Below are positions 1-7,175 of a DNA stretch of 15,999 bases, in pieces; position 1 is the stretch's first letter; each line of letters opens with the position of its first letter. The translations under genes were made by a program, and so were the position numbers. The notes under the pieces are model-generated. The model had not been told where the DNA came from. It ran no database searches and was given only the letters and a program-made list of their open reading frames with translations. Source of the stretch: Desulfobacterales bacterium (GTDB lineage Bacteria > Desulfobacterota > Desulfobacteria > Desulfobacterales > Desulfosalsimonadaceae); NCBI GenBank assembly GCA_018224315.1, contig JAGTVF010000332.1, positions 1 through 15,999 on the forward strand, read 5' to 3'.

Positions 1-791
1 GACGCATTGTCGAGCTGGTGGATGCCCTGCAGGGAAGAGCGCATGTCGGTCCACTTGTGATCAATACCCGTGTAGGTAAAGCGGAAGTTTCCGGCATCGG
101 CTTTGGGGTTGCGCCTTATGCGAAAATCCCTTCCTTTTCGGAAAACCGGCGCATTGTTTTGCGCTGCTGTTTTTTCAACAACCTCGATGGCCGATTTCTG
201 GTGCACCCCGGTGATCACGGGGGTATTGGGCTTGATGATCCCGGCTTTTTCCCCGGTGATCTGGGCGATGGTGCTGCCCAGGTAAAACCGGTGTTCCAGG
301 GAAATGTTGGAAATGATGCACAGCCTGGGCTGCAGGATGTTTGTGGCATCCATGCGCCCGCCCATGCCGGTTTCAATCACGGCCCAGTCCACATCGGCCC
401 GGGCAAAGGCGTATAGCGCCATGGCCGTGGTGTACTCGAAAAAGGTGGCTTCCCGCTCTTTCGGGGCCGCAGCCCTGGCAGCATGCCAGGCATTGACCAC
501 TTCCTGATCGGATATGTATTGGTTGTTGATGCAGATGCGTTCATTAAAGCGCACCAGGTGGGGTGATGTGTAAAGCCCCACCCTCAGCCCCGCCGCCTGC
601 AGTATGGCTGCCAGGGCAGAGGCAATGGAGCCCTTGCCGTTGGTGCCGGCCACGTGAATGCAGGCAAATTTGCGTTCCGGCCGGCCCAGGCCGTCGAGCA
701 TGGCGTCAATGATATCAAGGCCCAGCTTGATGCCGAACCGGCGAAGGCCAAACATTTCTGCCAGGCATTGGTCATATTGGCTTTGGGTCAT
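1..791 (-). CDS. folC: Bifunctional folylpolyglutamate/dihydrofolate synthase (partial, C-terminus cut by window edge)
   Basis: This Mur-ligase-family enzyme adds glutamate to dihydropteroate and/or tetrahydrofolate in folate metabolism, in the cytoplasm. Reading leftwards from the ATG at 791, 263 residues are visible with no stop. The ATP-binding loop HVAGTNGKGS lies at residues 46-55, TSPHLVRFNERI at about 75-86, the family signature ETGMGGRMDATN at 140-151, and EHRFYLGSTIAQITGEKAGI at about 166-185. Family members are usually about 420-440 residues, so roughly the last 40% lies outside the window. The start is supported by a GGGA-type ribosome site about 8 bases upstream and by alignment of the N-terminal helix. 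A strong hairpin (816-853) separates it from rpsU, so it is probably transcribed from its own or a weak read-through signal. Whether it has both activities or only one cannot be told from sequence. Confidence 0.95.
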   Translation of the reverse strand, partial: MTQSQYDQCLAEMFGLRRFGIKLGLDIIDAMLDGLGRPERKFACIHVAGTNGKGSIASALAAILQAAGLRVGLYTSPHLVRFNERICINNQYISDQEVVNAWHAARAAAPKEREATFFEYTTAMALYAFARADVDWAVIETGMGGRMDATNILQPRLCIISNISLEHRFYLGSTIAQITGEKAGIIKPNTPVITGVHQKSAIEVVEKTAAQNNAPVFRKGRDFRIRRNPKADAGNFRFTYTGIDHKWTDMRSSLQGIHQLDNA

Positions 792-815
792 GGATTTTTC
801 CCGTTACAGGTGCGT

Positions 816-853
816 AAAAAACCCGGAAGCCGTCAGGGTCTTCCGGGTTTTTT
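816..853 (-). terminator. Intrinsic terminator after rpsU (bidirectional shape)
   Basis: A perfect 14-bp inverted repeat has arms at 816-829 and 840-853 and a 10-base loop. The inner 8 pairs are GC-rich (CCCGGAAG with CTTCCGGG). The outer 6 pairs are an A run on the left and a T run on the right, so the RNA from either strand ends in a U tract. In the minus direction it follows the rpsU stop by 45 bases and precedes the folC start by 24. Confidence 0.85.
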
Positions 854-898
854 GATCAATATGGCACTTTTCATTTTCGTGCTTCGGTCCTGCCGGCA

Positions 899-1114
899 TC
901 AAGATCTGCGGGTGCGCATCCGCTTTTTGGCTTCTGCAATCCGCTGCCGCCGCTGGGCTTCACGTTTCTTGCGGCGTCTGTACTCGCTGGGTTTTTCGTA
1001 GTTCTTCTTGAGTCGCAGACGCTTGAACAGACCATCGTTCTGGATTTTTTTCTTGAGAATGCGCATGGCCTTTTCAAGGTCGTTGTCTTCCACTTTGACC
1101 GCGATTTCCTTCAA
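899..1114 (-). CDS. rpsU: 30S ribosomal protein S21
   Basis: Small, very basic protein of the 30S subunit that helps initiation on mRNA. The 71 residues start KEIAVKVEDNDLEKAMRILK, the usual S21 N-terminal strand and helix, followed by KKKIQNDGLF and an Arg/Lys-rich C-terminal helix from about residue 45. No ATG is available in frame. The longest reading starts at a TTG at 1123, but the GGGGG tract (1124-1128) directly abuts that codon. The TTG at 1114 lies 9 bases from it, a normal spacing, so I chose 1114. The gene stands alone between adk (stop at 1250) and the terminator at 816-853. Upstream is a very AT-rich stretch (about 1141-1183) with a TAAAAT-like -10 box at 1155-1160 but only a poor -35 box, so its promoter is uncertain. 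Confidence 0.9.
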   Translation of the reverse strand: MKEIAVKVEDNDLEKAMRILKKKIQNDGLFKRLRLKKNYEKPSEYRRRKKREAQRRQRIAEAKKRMRTRRS

Positions 1115-1249
1115 ATATTCCAACCCCCTTTACAAAGAAATTTAGTTACGCTGTATTTTAATATTTTTTACAAAAATATAAAACCTTCGTGGACCATGCC
1201 GTGGGCTTGCGGCTGGTTCGGATCTGACGCCGGTTTATCTGTGACAATG

Positions 1250-1930
1250 TTACTTGGGAAGCTTGGAGACCAGTTCGTCTGCCACTTCCCTGACGCTGTT
1301 TTTACCGTCTAGGGTGAGATAGCTCATGGACGGATCATTTTCCGCCAGATCCCGGAAATAATAGGCTGCTGCCAGTGTGCCGGTTTCAGCGTCATAATAG
1401 ATGCCGTGGCGTTTGTCAATGGCGGCTTCATCCTGGTCATCGGAGCGGGTCTGCAGCTCCCCGCCGCACACCCGGCACTTGTCGCCGTCGGGCTTGATGG
1501 CGTCGATGAAGATGTTGTTGGGATGGTTGTTGTCATTGACGCACAGACGGCGGCCCATGATGCGGTTTTTGGCGATTTCCCGGTCCAGCTCGATTTCCAC
1601 AACGATATCGAGGTTCATGCCGGCTTCTTTGAGGGCTTCATTGAGCTTGATTGCCTGGTTTTTGTTTCTCGGAAAACCGTCGAGAAGCCAGCCGTTTTTG
1701 CAGTCGTCTTCCTTGAGCCTGTCGAGAATCATGGGGATGGTGATGTCATCGGGCACCAGCTCGCCCTTGTCAATATAGGCCTTGGCCTGTTTGCCCATTT
1801 CCGTGCCGCCCTTGATGTTTTCGCGGAAAATCGCCCCGGATTCAATGTGCGGGGTTTGGAACTTTTCCTTGAGAATGGCTCCCTGTGTGCCTTTTCCGCT
1901 CCCGTTGGGTCCGAAAAACAAAATGTTCAT
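1250..1930 (-). CDS. adk: Adenylate kinase
   Basis: Cytoplasmic nucleoside monophosphate kinase: ATP + AMP to 2 ADP. The 226 residues carry the P-loop GPNGSGKGT (7-15), an AMP-site SGAIFRE (31-37), DGFPR (84-88) and the lid arginines RR (127-128) followed by RSDD (162-165). The lid (about 127-165) is not the usual Cys4 zinc lid. It shows C130, H136, C152 and C155 with an Asn-rich insert, so metal binding through Cys3-His is possible but unproven. The P-loop has Asn-Gly where many family members have Pro-Gly/Ala. An AAAGGAG ribosome site stands 9 bases before the ATG. The gene has its own promoter (2030-2058) with an untranslated leader of roughly 90 bases and sits downstream of the tRNA nucleotidyltransferase gene. 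A different NMP kinase is unlikely given the length and lid. Confidence 0.93.
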   Translation of the reverse strand: MNILFFGPNGSGKGTQGAILKEKFQTPHIESGAIFRENIKGGTEMGKQAKAYIDKGELVPDDITIPMILDRLKEDDCKNGWLLDGFPRNKNQAIKLNEALKEAGMNLDIVVEIELDREIAKNRIMGRRLCVNDNNHPNNIFIDAIKPDGDKCRVCGGELQTRSDDQDEAAIDKRHGIYYDAETGTLAAAYYFRDLAENDPSMSYLTLDGKNSVREVADELVSKLPK

Positions 1931-2029
1931 CGTCTTTTTCTCCTTTTGCCCAAGGTTGATGTCAAAAACATGCGGTTCAATACAGTATCGCTACGTCAGA
2001 TTGCATTTTATCCGTTCGCAAAATTTTTT

Positions 2030-2058
2030 TATATATTAAATTGGTGGCATTATGTCAA
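2030..2058 (-). promoter_or_regulatory. Sigma-70-type promoter for adk, -35 box on the upstream stop codon
   Basis: On the minus strand TTGACA (2058-2053) is followed after exactly 17 bases by TATATA (2035-2030). The -35 hexamer is a perfect consensus and the -10 matches 5 of 6. The TGA stop of the nucleotidyltransferase gene (2057-2055) lies within the -35 box. Transcription would begin near 2023, about 90 bases before the adk ATG. Confidence 0.7.
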
Positions 2059-3455
2059 GCATCCTTTTGAGTTTCAACGATTTTCCGGGCCAGTTCCAGG
2101 GCCTGGTCCCGGGAGGTAATATCACCGGCCAGCCGGCCTTCTTCAACCCTGTCCAGGATGGTGGCAAACAGGGGAGAAGGGCAAAGCCCCAGTTCATGGA
2201 TCAGGTCATGGCCCTTGAGCAGCCGGGGACGCTGCCGGGCCGGCAGGTGCCTGGTGAAGTAGCGCTGCAGGAGGCCGGCGGCAAAATCCATAAATTGTGT
2301 ATCCGCGTGTTCTTTTTTGCCGGTCATGTCAGCGGCTGCCAGCAATAGCAGATCCGGGGTACGGGGCCGGGTTTTGATGAAAAACCGGGTCACGGCCCGG
2401 GTGGTGAGTGCCTCTCGCTGTTGGGCCCTGTAGAGAAAAAGCGGCCGGAGGTGATGGTGGATCAAAAAGGTCACATAGCCGGCATCCGCGCAGGAAAATT
2501 TCAGGCGGCGGCAGATCTGTCCGGCCATTTGCGCCCCGGCCCCGGGGTGATGATAAAAATGAATGCGGCCCTGGTTATCTGCTGTTCGGGTCTGCGGCTT
2601 TCCGATATCATGGAGCAGGGCAGCATGCTTGAGCAATTCTGTGGCCGCCGGCATGCTCAGCAGCTGCTTGTTGGTCTGGTTTGGCGTGAGGGCAGGGCGG
2701 TTTTGGTGCAGCATCTGCTCCAGGCCCTTGTATACCGCCATGGTGTGGTCAAATACGTCAAATTCGTGGTGCCGGTTCTGTCCGCAGTTTTTCAGGGCTT
2801 CGATTTCCGGAAACAGGCTTCCCAGAAGTCCGGCCTGGTCCATCAGTGAAATCCATTGTGCCGAATCCGGTGTCCGGAGAATTTTTTGCCATTCATCCCG
2901 GATTCGCTCGCCGGCCACCTGCCGGATTTGTCCGGCTTTTTCGGAAACCGCTGCAAGCGTTTCCGGGTCAATGGAGAATCCGAGGATTGCGGCCATGCGA
3001 AAGGCCCGCAACAGGCGCAGGGGATCGTCATCCAAAACCTTTTTGCCGGTCATGCGGATCACCTGGCGTTCAAGGTCGTTTCGGCCACCGGCGGGATCAA
3101 TGAGGCGGCCGGCGGGCAGGGACAGGGCCATGGCATTGACCGTAAAATCCCTGCGCAACAGATCTTCGGAAATGGTTTGCCCCTGGATGGCAGCAATGTC
3201 AAAAATCCGGCCGGCGCTGACCACCCGGTGGATGATTTGCTTTTTTTTGCCCAAAACCACGACCCGGCTGCCTTCCGCTTCGGCAATGGCACGGGCCAGG
3301 CCGGCGGGGTCGTGTTCCACGGCCAGGTCCCAGTCGGCGAAAGGTCGGCAAAGGAGCTGGTCCCGGACGCTTCCCCCGACCAGCCAGGTCCCGGATTGTT
3401 GCGGAATCTGTGAAAGAAGCGGCTGCGGGAGAAATTTGGTATTGATCAAAGGCAT
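2055..3455 (-). CDS. tRNA nucleotidyltransferase (CCA- or A-adding type) with HD domain
   Basis: Class II polymerase-beta-type nucleotidyltransferase, expected to build or repair the 3' CCA end of tRNA. The 466 residues show the catalytic GGSVRD (27-32) and metal-binding DWD (41-43), the conserved RRDFTVNAMAL (101-111), DDDPLRLLRAFRMA (142-155) in the position of the template motif, an RNA-binding helical region (about 160-230), and an HD domain with HDIGKP (282-287) and IHHHLRP (332-338). The C-terminus has LLKGHDLIHELGL (412-424), usual for this family. Whether it adds CCA, only A, or only CC cannot be settled here; a poly(A) polymerase is less likely because of the HD module and tail motif. 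The ATG at 3455 is the only usable start before an upstream in-frame stop, yet no good ribosome site precedes it. It diverges from coaE. Confidence 0.88.
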   Translation of the reverse strand: MPLINTKFLPQPLLSQIPQQSGTWLVGGSVRDQLLCRPFADWDLAVEHDPAGLARAIAEAEGSRVVVLGKKKQIIHRVVSAGRIFDIAAIQGQTISEDLLRRDFTVNAMALSLPAGRLIDPAGGRNDLERQVIRMTGKKVLDDDPLRLLRAFRMAAILGFSIDPETLAAVSEKAGQIRQVAGERIRDEWQKILRTPDSAQWISLMDQAGLLGSLFPEIEALKNCGQNRHHEFDVFDHTMAVYKGLEQMLHQNRPALTPNQTNKQLLSMPAATELLKHAALLHDIGKPQTRTADNQGRIHFYHHPGAGAQMAGQICRRLKFSCADAGYVTFLIHHHLRPLFLYRAQQREALTTRAVTRFFIKTRPRTPDLLLLAAADMTGKKEHADTQFMDFAAGLLQRYFTRHLPARQRPRLLKGHDLIHELGLCPSPLFATILDRVEEGRLAGDITSRDQALELARKIVETQKDA

Positions 3456-3565
3456 TTTTTCATATAGAGAAATATTCTTTTTGCATTTTCGTGTTGTTTG
3501 CCCGGGGCGACGACCCGCTTTCGGACCGGATCATTGATTCATAGCTCAAAAACAGGGTGCGTGCA

Positions 3566-4225
3566 ATGGGTAGACAACAGACATCTCCGGGACAACCCTG
3601 CCCGCTGATCAAAATCGGGGTAACCGGGGGGGTGGGTTCCGGCAAATCCCTGGTTTGCCGGCGGCTGCAGGAGTCGGGCATACCCGTTGCCAGCGCGGAC
3701 CAGCTGGCCAGGCAGGCGGTTGAGCCCCATACCCGGGCCCACAAACAGATTGTAAAGCGGTTCGGCAAAGACCTTCTTTCGGCTGACGGCACCATTGACC
3801 GGCCCAGGCTGCGCCAGATCATCACGCAGGACGAGATTGCCCGCAAGGACCTTGAAAGCTATGTCCATCCTGAGGTGGGCGTGCAAATGCAGGAACATTT
3901 CCGGTCTGCGGCCGCACAGGGCGCATGGCTGGCTGCAGTGGAAGTTCCCCTGCTGTTTGAAGCCGGCCTTCAGGATTTGTTTGACGCCGTGATCCTGGTT
4001 TCCGGGGACCATAACGTCCGTATTGACCGGATCATGAAGCGCGACAATGTGAGCCGGCAGCAGGCCGAAGCCCTGATGCACATTCAGATGGATGAAGCCC
4101 AAAAGCGGCGGATGTCCGATTTTATCATTGAAAACAACGGAAGCATTGACGAAATGCATCGCCAGGTGGACCGGGTTCTGGAAAAACTTGCGGCAAAGTA
4201 TAAAAAAATAGGCGAAAATGGTTGA
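3566..4225 (+). CDS. coaE: Dephospho-CoA kinase
   Basis: Phosphorylates the ribose 3'-hydroxyl of dephospho-CoA with ATP, the last step of coenzyme A synthesis. The 219 residues contain the P-loop GVTGGVGSGKS (18-28), SADQLAR (the CoA-site motif, usually DADxxAR), EVPLLFEAGL in the middle, a KRD-containing lid segment, and DFIIENNGS near the end. The N-terminus is about 13 residues longer than in many family members. A GTG at 3557 would add three residues, but the ATG at 3566 has a CAGGG site 8 bases upstream and is preferred. The gene diverges from the nucleotidyltransferase gene; I saw no convincing promoter in the roughly 110-base gap. Its stop codon lies inside the -35 box of the rho promoter. 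Confidence 0.92.
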   Translation: MGRQQTSPGQPCPLIKIGVTGGVGSGKSLVCRRLQESGIPVASADQLARQAVEPHTRAHKQIVKRFGKDLLSADGTIDRPRLRQIITQDEIARKDLESYVHPEVGVQMQEHFRSAAAQGAWLAAVEVPLLFEAGLQDLFDAVILVSGDHNVRIDRIMKRDNVSRQQAEALMHIQMDEAQKRRMSDFIIENNGSIDEMHRQVDRVLEKLAAKYKKIGENG

Positions 4226-4250
4226 CAGGGCTTTTTATCTGACTTATTTG
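4222..4250 (+). promoter_or_regulatory. Putative sigma-70-type promoter for rho, -35 box on the coaE stop codon
   Basis: A perfect TTGACA (4222-4227) is followed after 17 bases by TATTTG (4245-4250), a -10 box with only the first three positions matching. The TGA stop of coaE (4223-4225) lies inside the -35 box. It would start a leader of about 280 bases ahead of rho. Confidence 0.45.
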
Positions 4251-4538
4251 TAGACAAAACGGCCTGTCTCCCGGACGTTTGTTTTGCGCGAATCCTTCTT
4301 CAACATCTTAAAAACCAATCAGGCCTCATATTACCTAAAGTTTTAAGAAAATACATAACCTTTATATCCGGTTTTGCAGCTTGCCTGTTGCTCGTTTTAC
4401 AGTTCTGCCGTTGTTGCCGGCAATGCCCAGAGCTTCCAACATCCGGCTCCACCCGGGTGAAACGCCGCAGGATCACTGCACGCCTGACATACAACCCAAT
4501 TTTGAAATGAATCGGAGAAAACACAGGAATGAGATTAC
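4251..4538 (+). promoter_or_regulatory. Long untranslated leader of rho, C-rich in its 3' half
   Basis: The gap between coaE and rho is 313 bases, the longest non-coding stretch here. Its first half (to about 4370) is AT-rich. From about 4380 to 4500 it is rich in C and pyrimidine-C steps with little likely structure, apart from the 10-base palindrome TTGCCGGCAA at 4414-4423. Such a region would suit Rho binding, and rho is autoregulated by attenuation in its leader in Escherichia coli; that it happens here is inference. A short ORF (4423-4542) ends on the rho start codon; see findings. No riboswitch or terminator was recognised. Confidence 0.35.
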
Positions 4539-5786
4539 ATGAACATTGTTGAACTGAAAAACAAAAAAATCAATGAACTGGCCCGGATGGCCAAGACGTT
4601 TAACATTGAAAACGTCGGCCGGATGCGCAAGCAGGAGCTGATTTTTTCGCTGCTTCAGGCCCACATTGAAAAAAACGGCCTCATCTACGGAGAAGGCACC
4701 CTGGAAATCCTTCCCGACGGTTTCGGGTTTCTGCGGTCCCATGACTGCAATTATCTTCCCGGCCCGGATGATATCTATGTGTCGCCTTCCCAGATCCGCC
4801 GGTTCAGCCTCAAGACCGGGGACACGGTCTCCGGCCAGATTCGCCAGCCAAAAGATTCAGAACGTTACTTTGCCCTGCTCAAGGTCGAAGCCATCAACTT
4901 CGAGGAGCCGGATTCAGCCAGGGACAAGATCCTGTTTGATAACCTCACCCCTCTGTTTCCGGAAAAAAAGGTCAAGCTTGAGCGGGAGCCGGACAATTAC
5001 TCCATGCGGATCATGGACCTGATGACCCCCCTGGGATTCGGCCAGCGCGGGCTGATCGTCTCCCCGCCGCGCACGGGCAAGACCATGCTGCTCAAAAACA
5101 TTGCCAACAGCATCATTGGCAACCACAAAAACGTGGTTCCCTTTGTGGTGCTCATTGACGAACGGCCCGAAGAGGTCACTGACATGCAGCGCTCCGTGGA
5201 TGCCGAAGTGGTTTCCTCAACCTTTGACGAGCCGGCCGAGCGTCATGTGCAGGTGGCTGAAATGGTGGCCGAAAAGGCCAAGCGCCTGGTGGAGCACAAA
5301 AAAAACGTGGTGATCCTGCTCGACAGCATCACCCGTTTGGCCAGGGCCTACAACATGACCGTGCCATCGAGCGGCAAGCTGCTTTCCGGCGGCGTGGACG
5401 CCAATGCCCTGCACCGGCCCAAGCGGTTTTTCGGCGCTGCCCGAAATATCGAGGAGGGCGGCAGCCTTACGGTGATTGCCACGGCCCTGATCGATACGGG
5501 AAGCCGCATGGACGAGGTGCTTTTGGAGGCATTGAAGGGCACGGGCAACATGGAGCTGCACCTGGACCGCAAACTTTCTGACCGGCGCATGTACCCGGCC
5601 ATTGACATCAACCGTTCCGGCACCCGCAAGGAAGAACTGCTGCTTGATGCCGACGCTCTCAACCGGGTCTGGATCCTGCGCAAGCTGCTTTCGCCCTTAA
5701 ATCCTATTGACAGTCTTGAATTTTTGCTCGATAAGATGAAGGGCACGAAAACCAACAAGGAATTTCTCGACGCCATGAATTCCTGA
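4539..5786 (+). CDS. rho: Transcription termination factor Rho
   Basis: Hexameric RNA-dependent ATPase and helicase that ends transcription of untranslated RNA. The 415 residues include the N-terminal helical domain (1-45), the cold-shock-like RNA-binding domain with GFGFLR (61-66) and DDIYVS (77-82), the Walker A loop SPPRTGKT (175-182), the Walker B region [16 protein letters not shown] (257-272), and the Q- and R-loop region with [20 protein letters not shown] (283-302). It is full length and lacks the long N-terminal inserts of some actinobacterial or Bacteroidetes forms. An AGGA site lies 10 bases upstream of the ATG. It is followed at 51 bases by rpmE, probably in the same transcript. 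Regulation is likely through the long C-rich leader. Confidence 0.97.
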   Translation: MNIVELKNKKINELARMAKTFNIENVGRMRKQELIFSLLQAHIEKNGLIYGEGTLEILPDGFGFLRSHDCNYLPGPDDIYVSPSQIRRFSLKTGDTVSGQIRQPKDSERYFALLKVEAINFEEPDSARDKILFDNLTPLFPEKKVKLEREPDNYSMRIMDLMTPLGFGQRGLIVSPPRTGKTMLLKNIANSIIGNHKNVVPFVVLIDERPEEVTDMQRSVDAEVVSSTFDEPAERHVQVAEMVAEKAKRLVEHKKNVVILLDSITRLARAYNMTVPSSGKLLSGGVDANALHRPKRFFGAARNIEEGGSLTVIATALIDTGSRMDEVLLEALKGTGNMELHLDRKLSDRRMYPAIDINRSGTRKEELLLDADALNRVWILRKLLSPLNPIDSLEFLLDKMKGTKTNKEFLDAMNS

Positions 5787-5791
5787 AAACC

Positions 5792-5819
5792 TTGAACTTT
5801 GAAGATTGAACCCTGAACC
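5792..5819 (+). repeat. Four tandem 7-base units (TTGAACC-like) between rho and rpmE
   Basis: The units TTGAACT, TTGAAGA, TTGAACC and CTGAACC follow each other without gaps, each differing from a TTGAAC(C/T) consensus by at most two bases. The array fills most of the 51-base gap between the rho stop and the rpmE start and ends before the rpmE ribosome site at about 5825. No function can be assigned from sequence. Confidence 0.7.
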
Positions 5820-5837
5820 AACGCTGAGGTGTTTGAA

Positions 5838-6056
5838 ATGAAAAAAGAGATTCATCCGGAATACAAAACCACCACCATCCGGTGTGCCTGCGGCAACGAG
5901 GTGACCGTCGGCTCCACCCGGGAGGATATCTCCGTTGAAATCTGTTCCCAGTGCCATCCGTTTTATACCGGCAAGCAGAAACTGGTGGACTCGGCCGGCC
6001 GCATTGAGCGGTTCCGTCGCAAATATGCCAAATTTCAGCAAAACAACAAGAAGTAA
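5838..6056 (+). CDS. rpmE: 50S ribosomal protein L31 (zinc-binding type)
   Basis: Small protein of the 50S subunit that bridges to the 30S head. The 72 residues begin MKKEIHPEY and carry four cysteines at 16, 18, 36 and 39 (CAC and CSQC), the zinc-binding C+ form, followed by HPFYTGKQK, a hallmark of L31. Zinc-bearing forms are the ones typically exchanged for zinc-free paralogues under zinc shortage; no paralogue is in this window. A GTG at 5829 is also in frame but lies within the TGAGGTG ribosome site, so the ATG at 5838 is the start. It sits between rho and prfA. Confidence 0.95.
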   Translation: MKKEIHPEYKTTTIRCACGNEVTVGSTREDISVEICSQCHPFYTGKQKLVDSAGRIERFRRKYAKFQQNNKK

Positions 6057-6074
6057 CCAGGATTTAAGCGGTTC

Positions 6075-7175
6075 ATGTTAGAACGACTCGACGGCATAGA
6101 AAGACGCTACCAGGAGCTTGAAAGCCTGCTTAGTGACCCGGAAGTGGTGGGCAACCGCGAACTGTATCCCAAATATGTTCGCGAACATTCCGAGCTGGGA
6201 AAGATCGTGGAGGTCTACCGGGAATACGACCGGATATGCCAGGAGCTTGACCAGAGCCGGGAGCTGCTTTCCGATCAGGACCCGGAGATAAAGGAACTGG
6301 CCAGAAACGAGATCGACAGTCTTGAACAGCAAAAGGACCGCCTGGAGCAGGATCTCAAAAAGCTGCTGATTCCCAAAGATCCCAATGACGACAAAAACGT
6401 GATCCTGGAAATCCGGGCGGGCACGGGCGGCGAGGAAGCCGGCCTTTTTGCCAATGATTTGTTTCGCATGTACACGCGCTATGCCGAAGCCAAGAACTGG
6501 AAAATCGAGTTAATGGACGCCAGCTGGAACGACTCGGGCGGGATCAAGGAAGTCATTGCCATGGTCAAGGGTCAGGGGGCCTACAGCCACCTGAAATATG
6601 AAAGCGGCACCCACCGGGTCCAGCGCGTTCCGGCCACCGAGGCCCAGGGGCGGATTCACACCTCTGCTGTGACCGTGGCGGTACTGCCTGAAGCCGAGGA
6701 TGTGGAAGTCCACATCGATCCCAGTGAAATCCACGTGGATGTATTCCGCTCCAGCGGACCGGGGGGCCAGTCGGTGAATACTACGGATTCCGCGGTTCGC
6801 CTCACGCACCTGCCCAGCGGACTGGTCGTGATCTGCCAGGATGAAAAGTCCCAGCACAAAAACAAGGCCAAGGCCATGAAAGTGCTGCGCGCCCGGCTCT
6901 TTGACATTCAGCTCCAGGAGCAGAACGACAAGATTTCCCAGCAGCGGCGCAACCAGGTGGGCAGTGGCGACCGCAGCGAGCGGATCCGCACTTATAATTT
7001 CCCCCAGGGCCGGGTGACCGACCACCGCATCGGCCTGACCCTTTATAAGCTGGAACAGGTGCTTCAGGGGGCTTTGGACGAAATCATCGACGAGCTGGCC
7101 ACTTTTTATCAGGCGCAGGCATTACAAAATGAGCAATCCCAGTCCCCGGAAACCACCCACATGGACCGTGCTTGA
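6075..7175 (+). CDS. prfA: Peptide chain release factor 1
   Basis: Recognises UAA and UAG in the ribosomal A site and triggers peptide release. The 366 residues have a coiled-coil N-terminal domain (about 1-100), the codon-recognition tripeptide PAT (186-188, in [19 protein letters not shown]), and the catalytic GGQ (230-232, in [17 protein letters not shown]). PAT, rather than the SPF of release factor 2, fixes the identity. The tail beyond the conserved [10 protein letters not shown] is about 16 residues longer than usual and is what overlaps prmC by 47 bases. It starts 18 bases after rpmE; the ribosome site is weak (AGGA about 12 bases upstream). Confidence 0.97.
   Translation: MLERLDGIERRYQELESLLSDPEVVGNRELYPKYVREHSELGKIVEVYREYDRICQELDQSRELLSDQDPEIKELARNEIDSLEQQKDRLEQDLKKLLIPKDPNDDKNVILEIRAGTGGEEAGLFANDLFRMYTRYAEAKNWKIELMDASWNDSGGIKEVIAMVKGQGAYSHLKYESGTHRVQRVPATEAQGRIHTSAVTVAVLPEAEDVEVHIDPSEIHVDVFRSSGPGGQSVNTTDSAVRLTHLPSGLVVICQDEKSQHKNKAKAMKVLRARLFDIQLQEQNDKISQQRRNQVGSGDRSERIRTYNFPQGRVTDHRIGLTLYKLEQVLQGALDEIIDELATFYQAQALQNEQSQSPETTHMDRA

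Noticed and set aside
1124..1249. Terminator after adk
   Set aside because: Only a 4-bp GCCG/CGGC stem without a U tract was found, so adk may read through into rpsU.
1406..2119. Long open frame on the plus strand opposite adk
   Set aside because: It is antisense to a complete, motif-bearing adenylate kinase and shows no recognisable domain; such shadows are common in GC-rich DNA.
2563..3537. 324-residue open frame opposite the tRNA nucleotidyltransferase gene
   Set aside because: Arg/Ser-rich low-complexity translation antisense to a well-supported gene; no ribosome site or family motif.
3456..3565. Divergent promoters between the tRNA nucleotidyltransferase gene and coaE
   Set aside because: Some AT-rich hexamers exist, but no -35/-10 pair of acceptable quality was seen on either strand.
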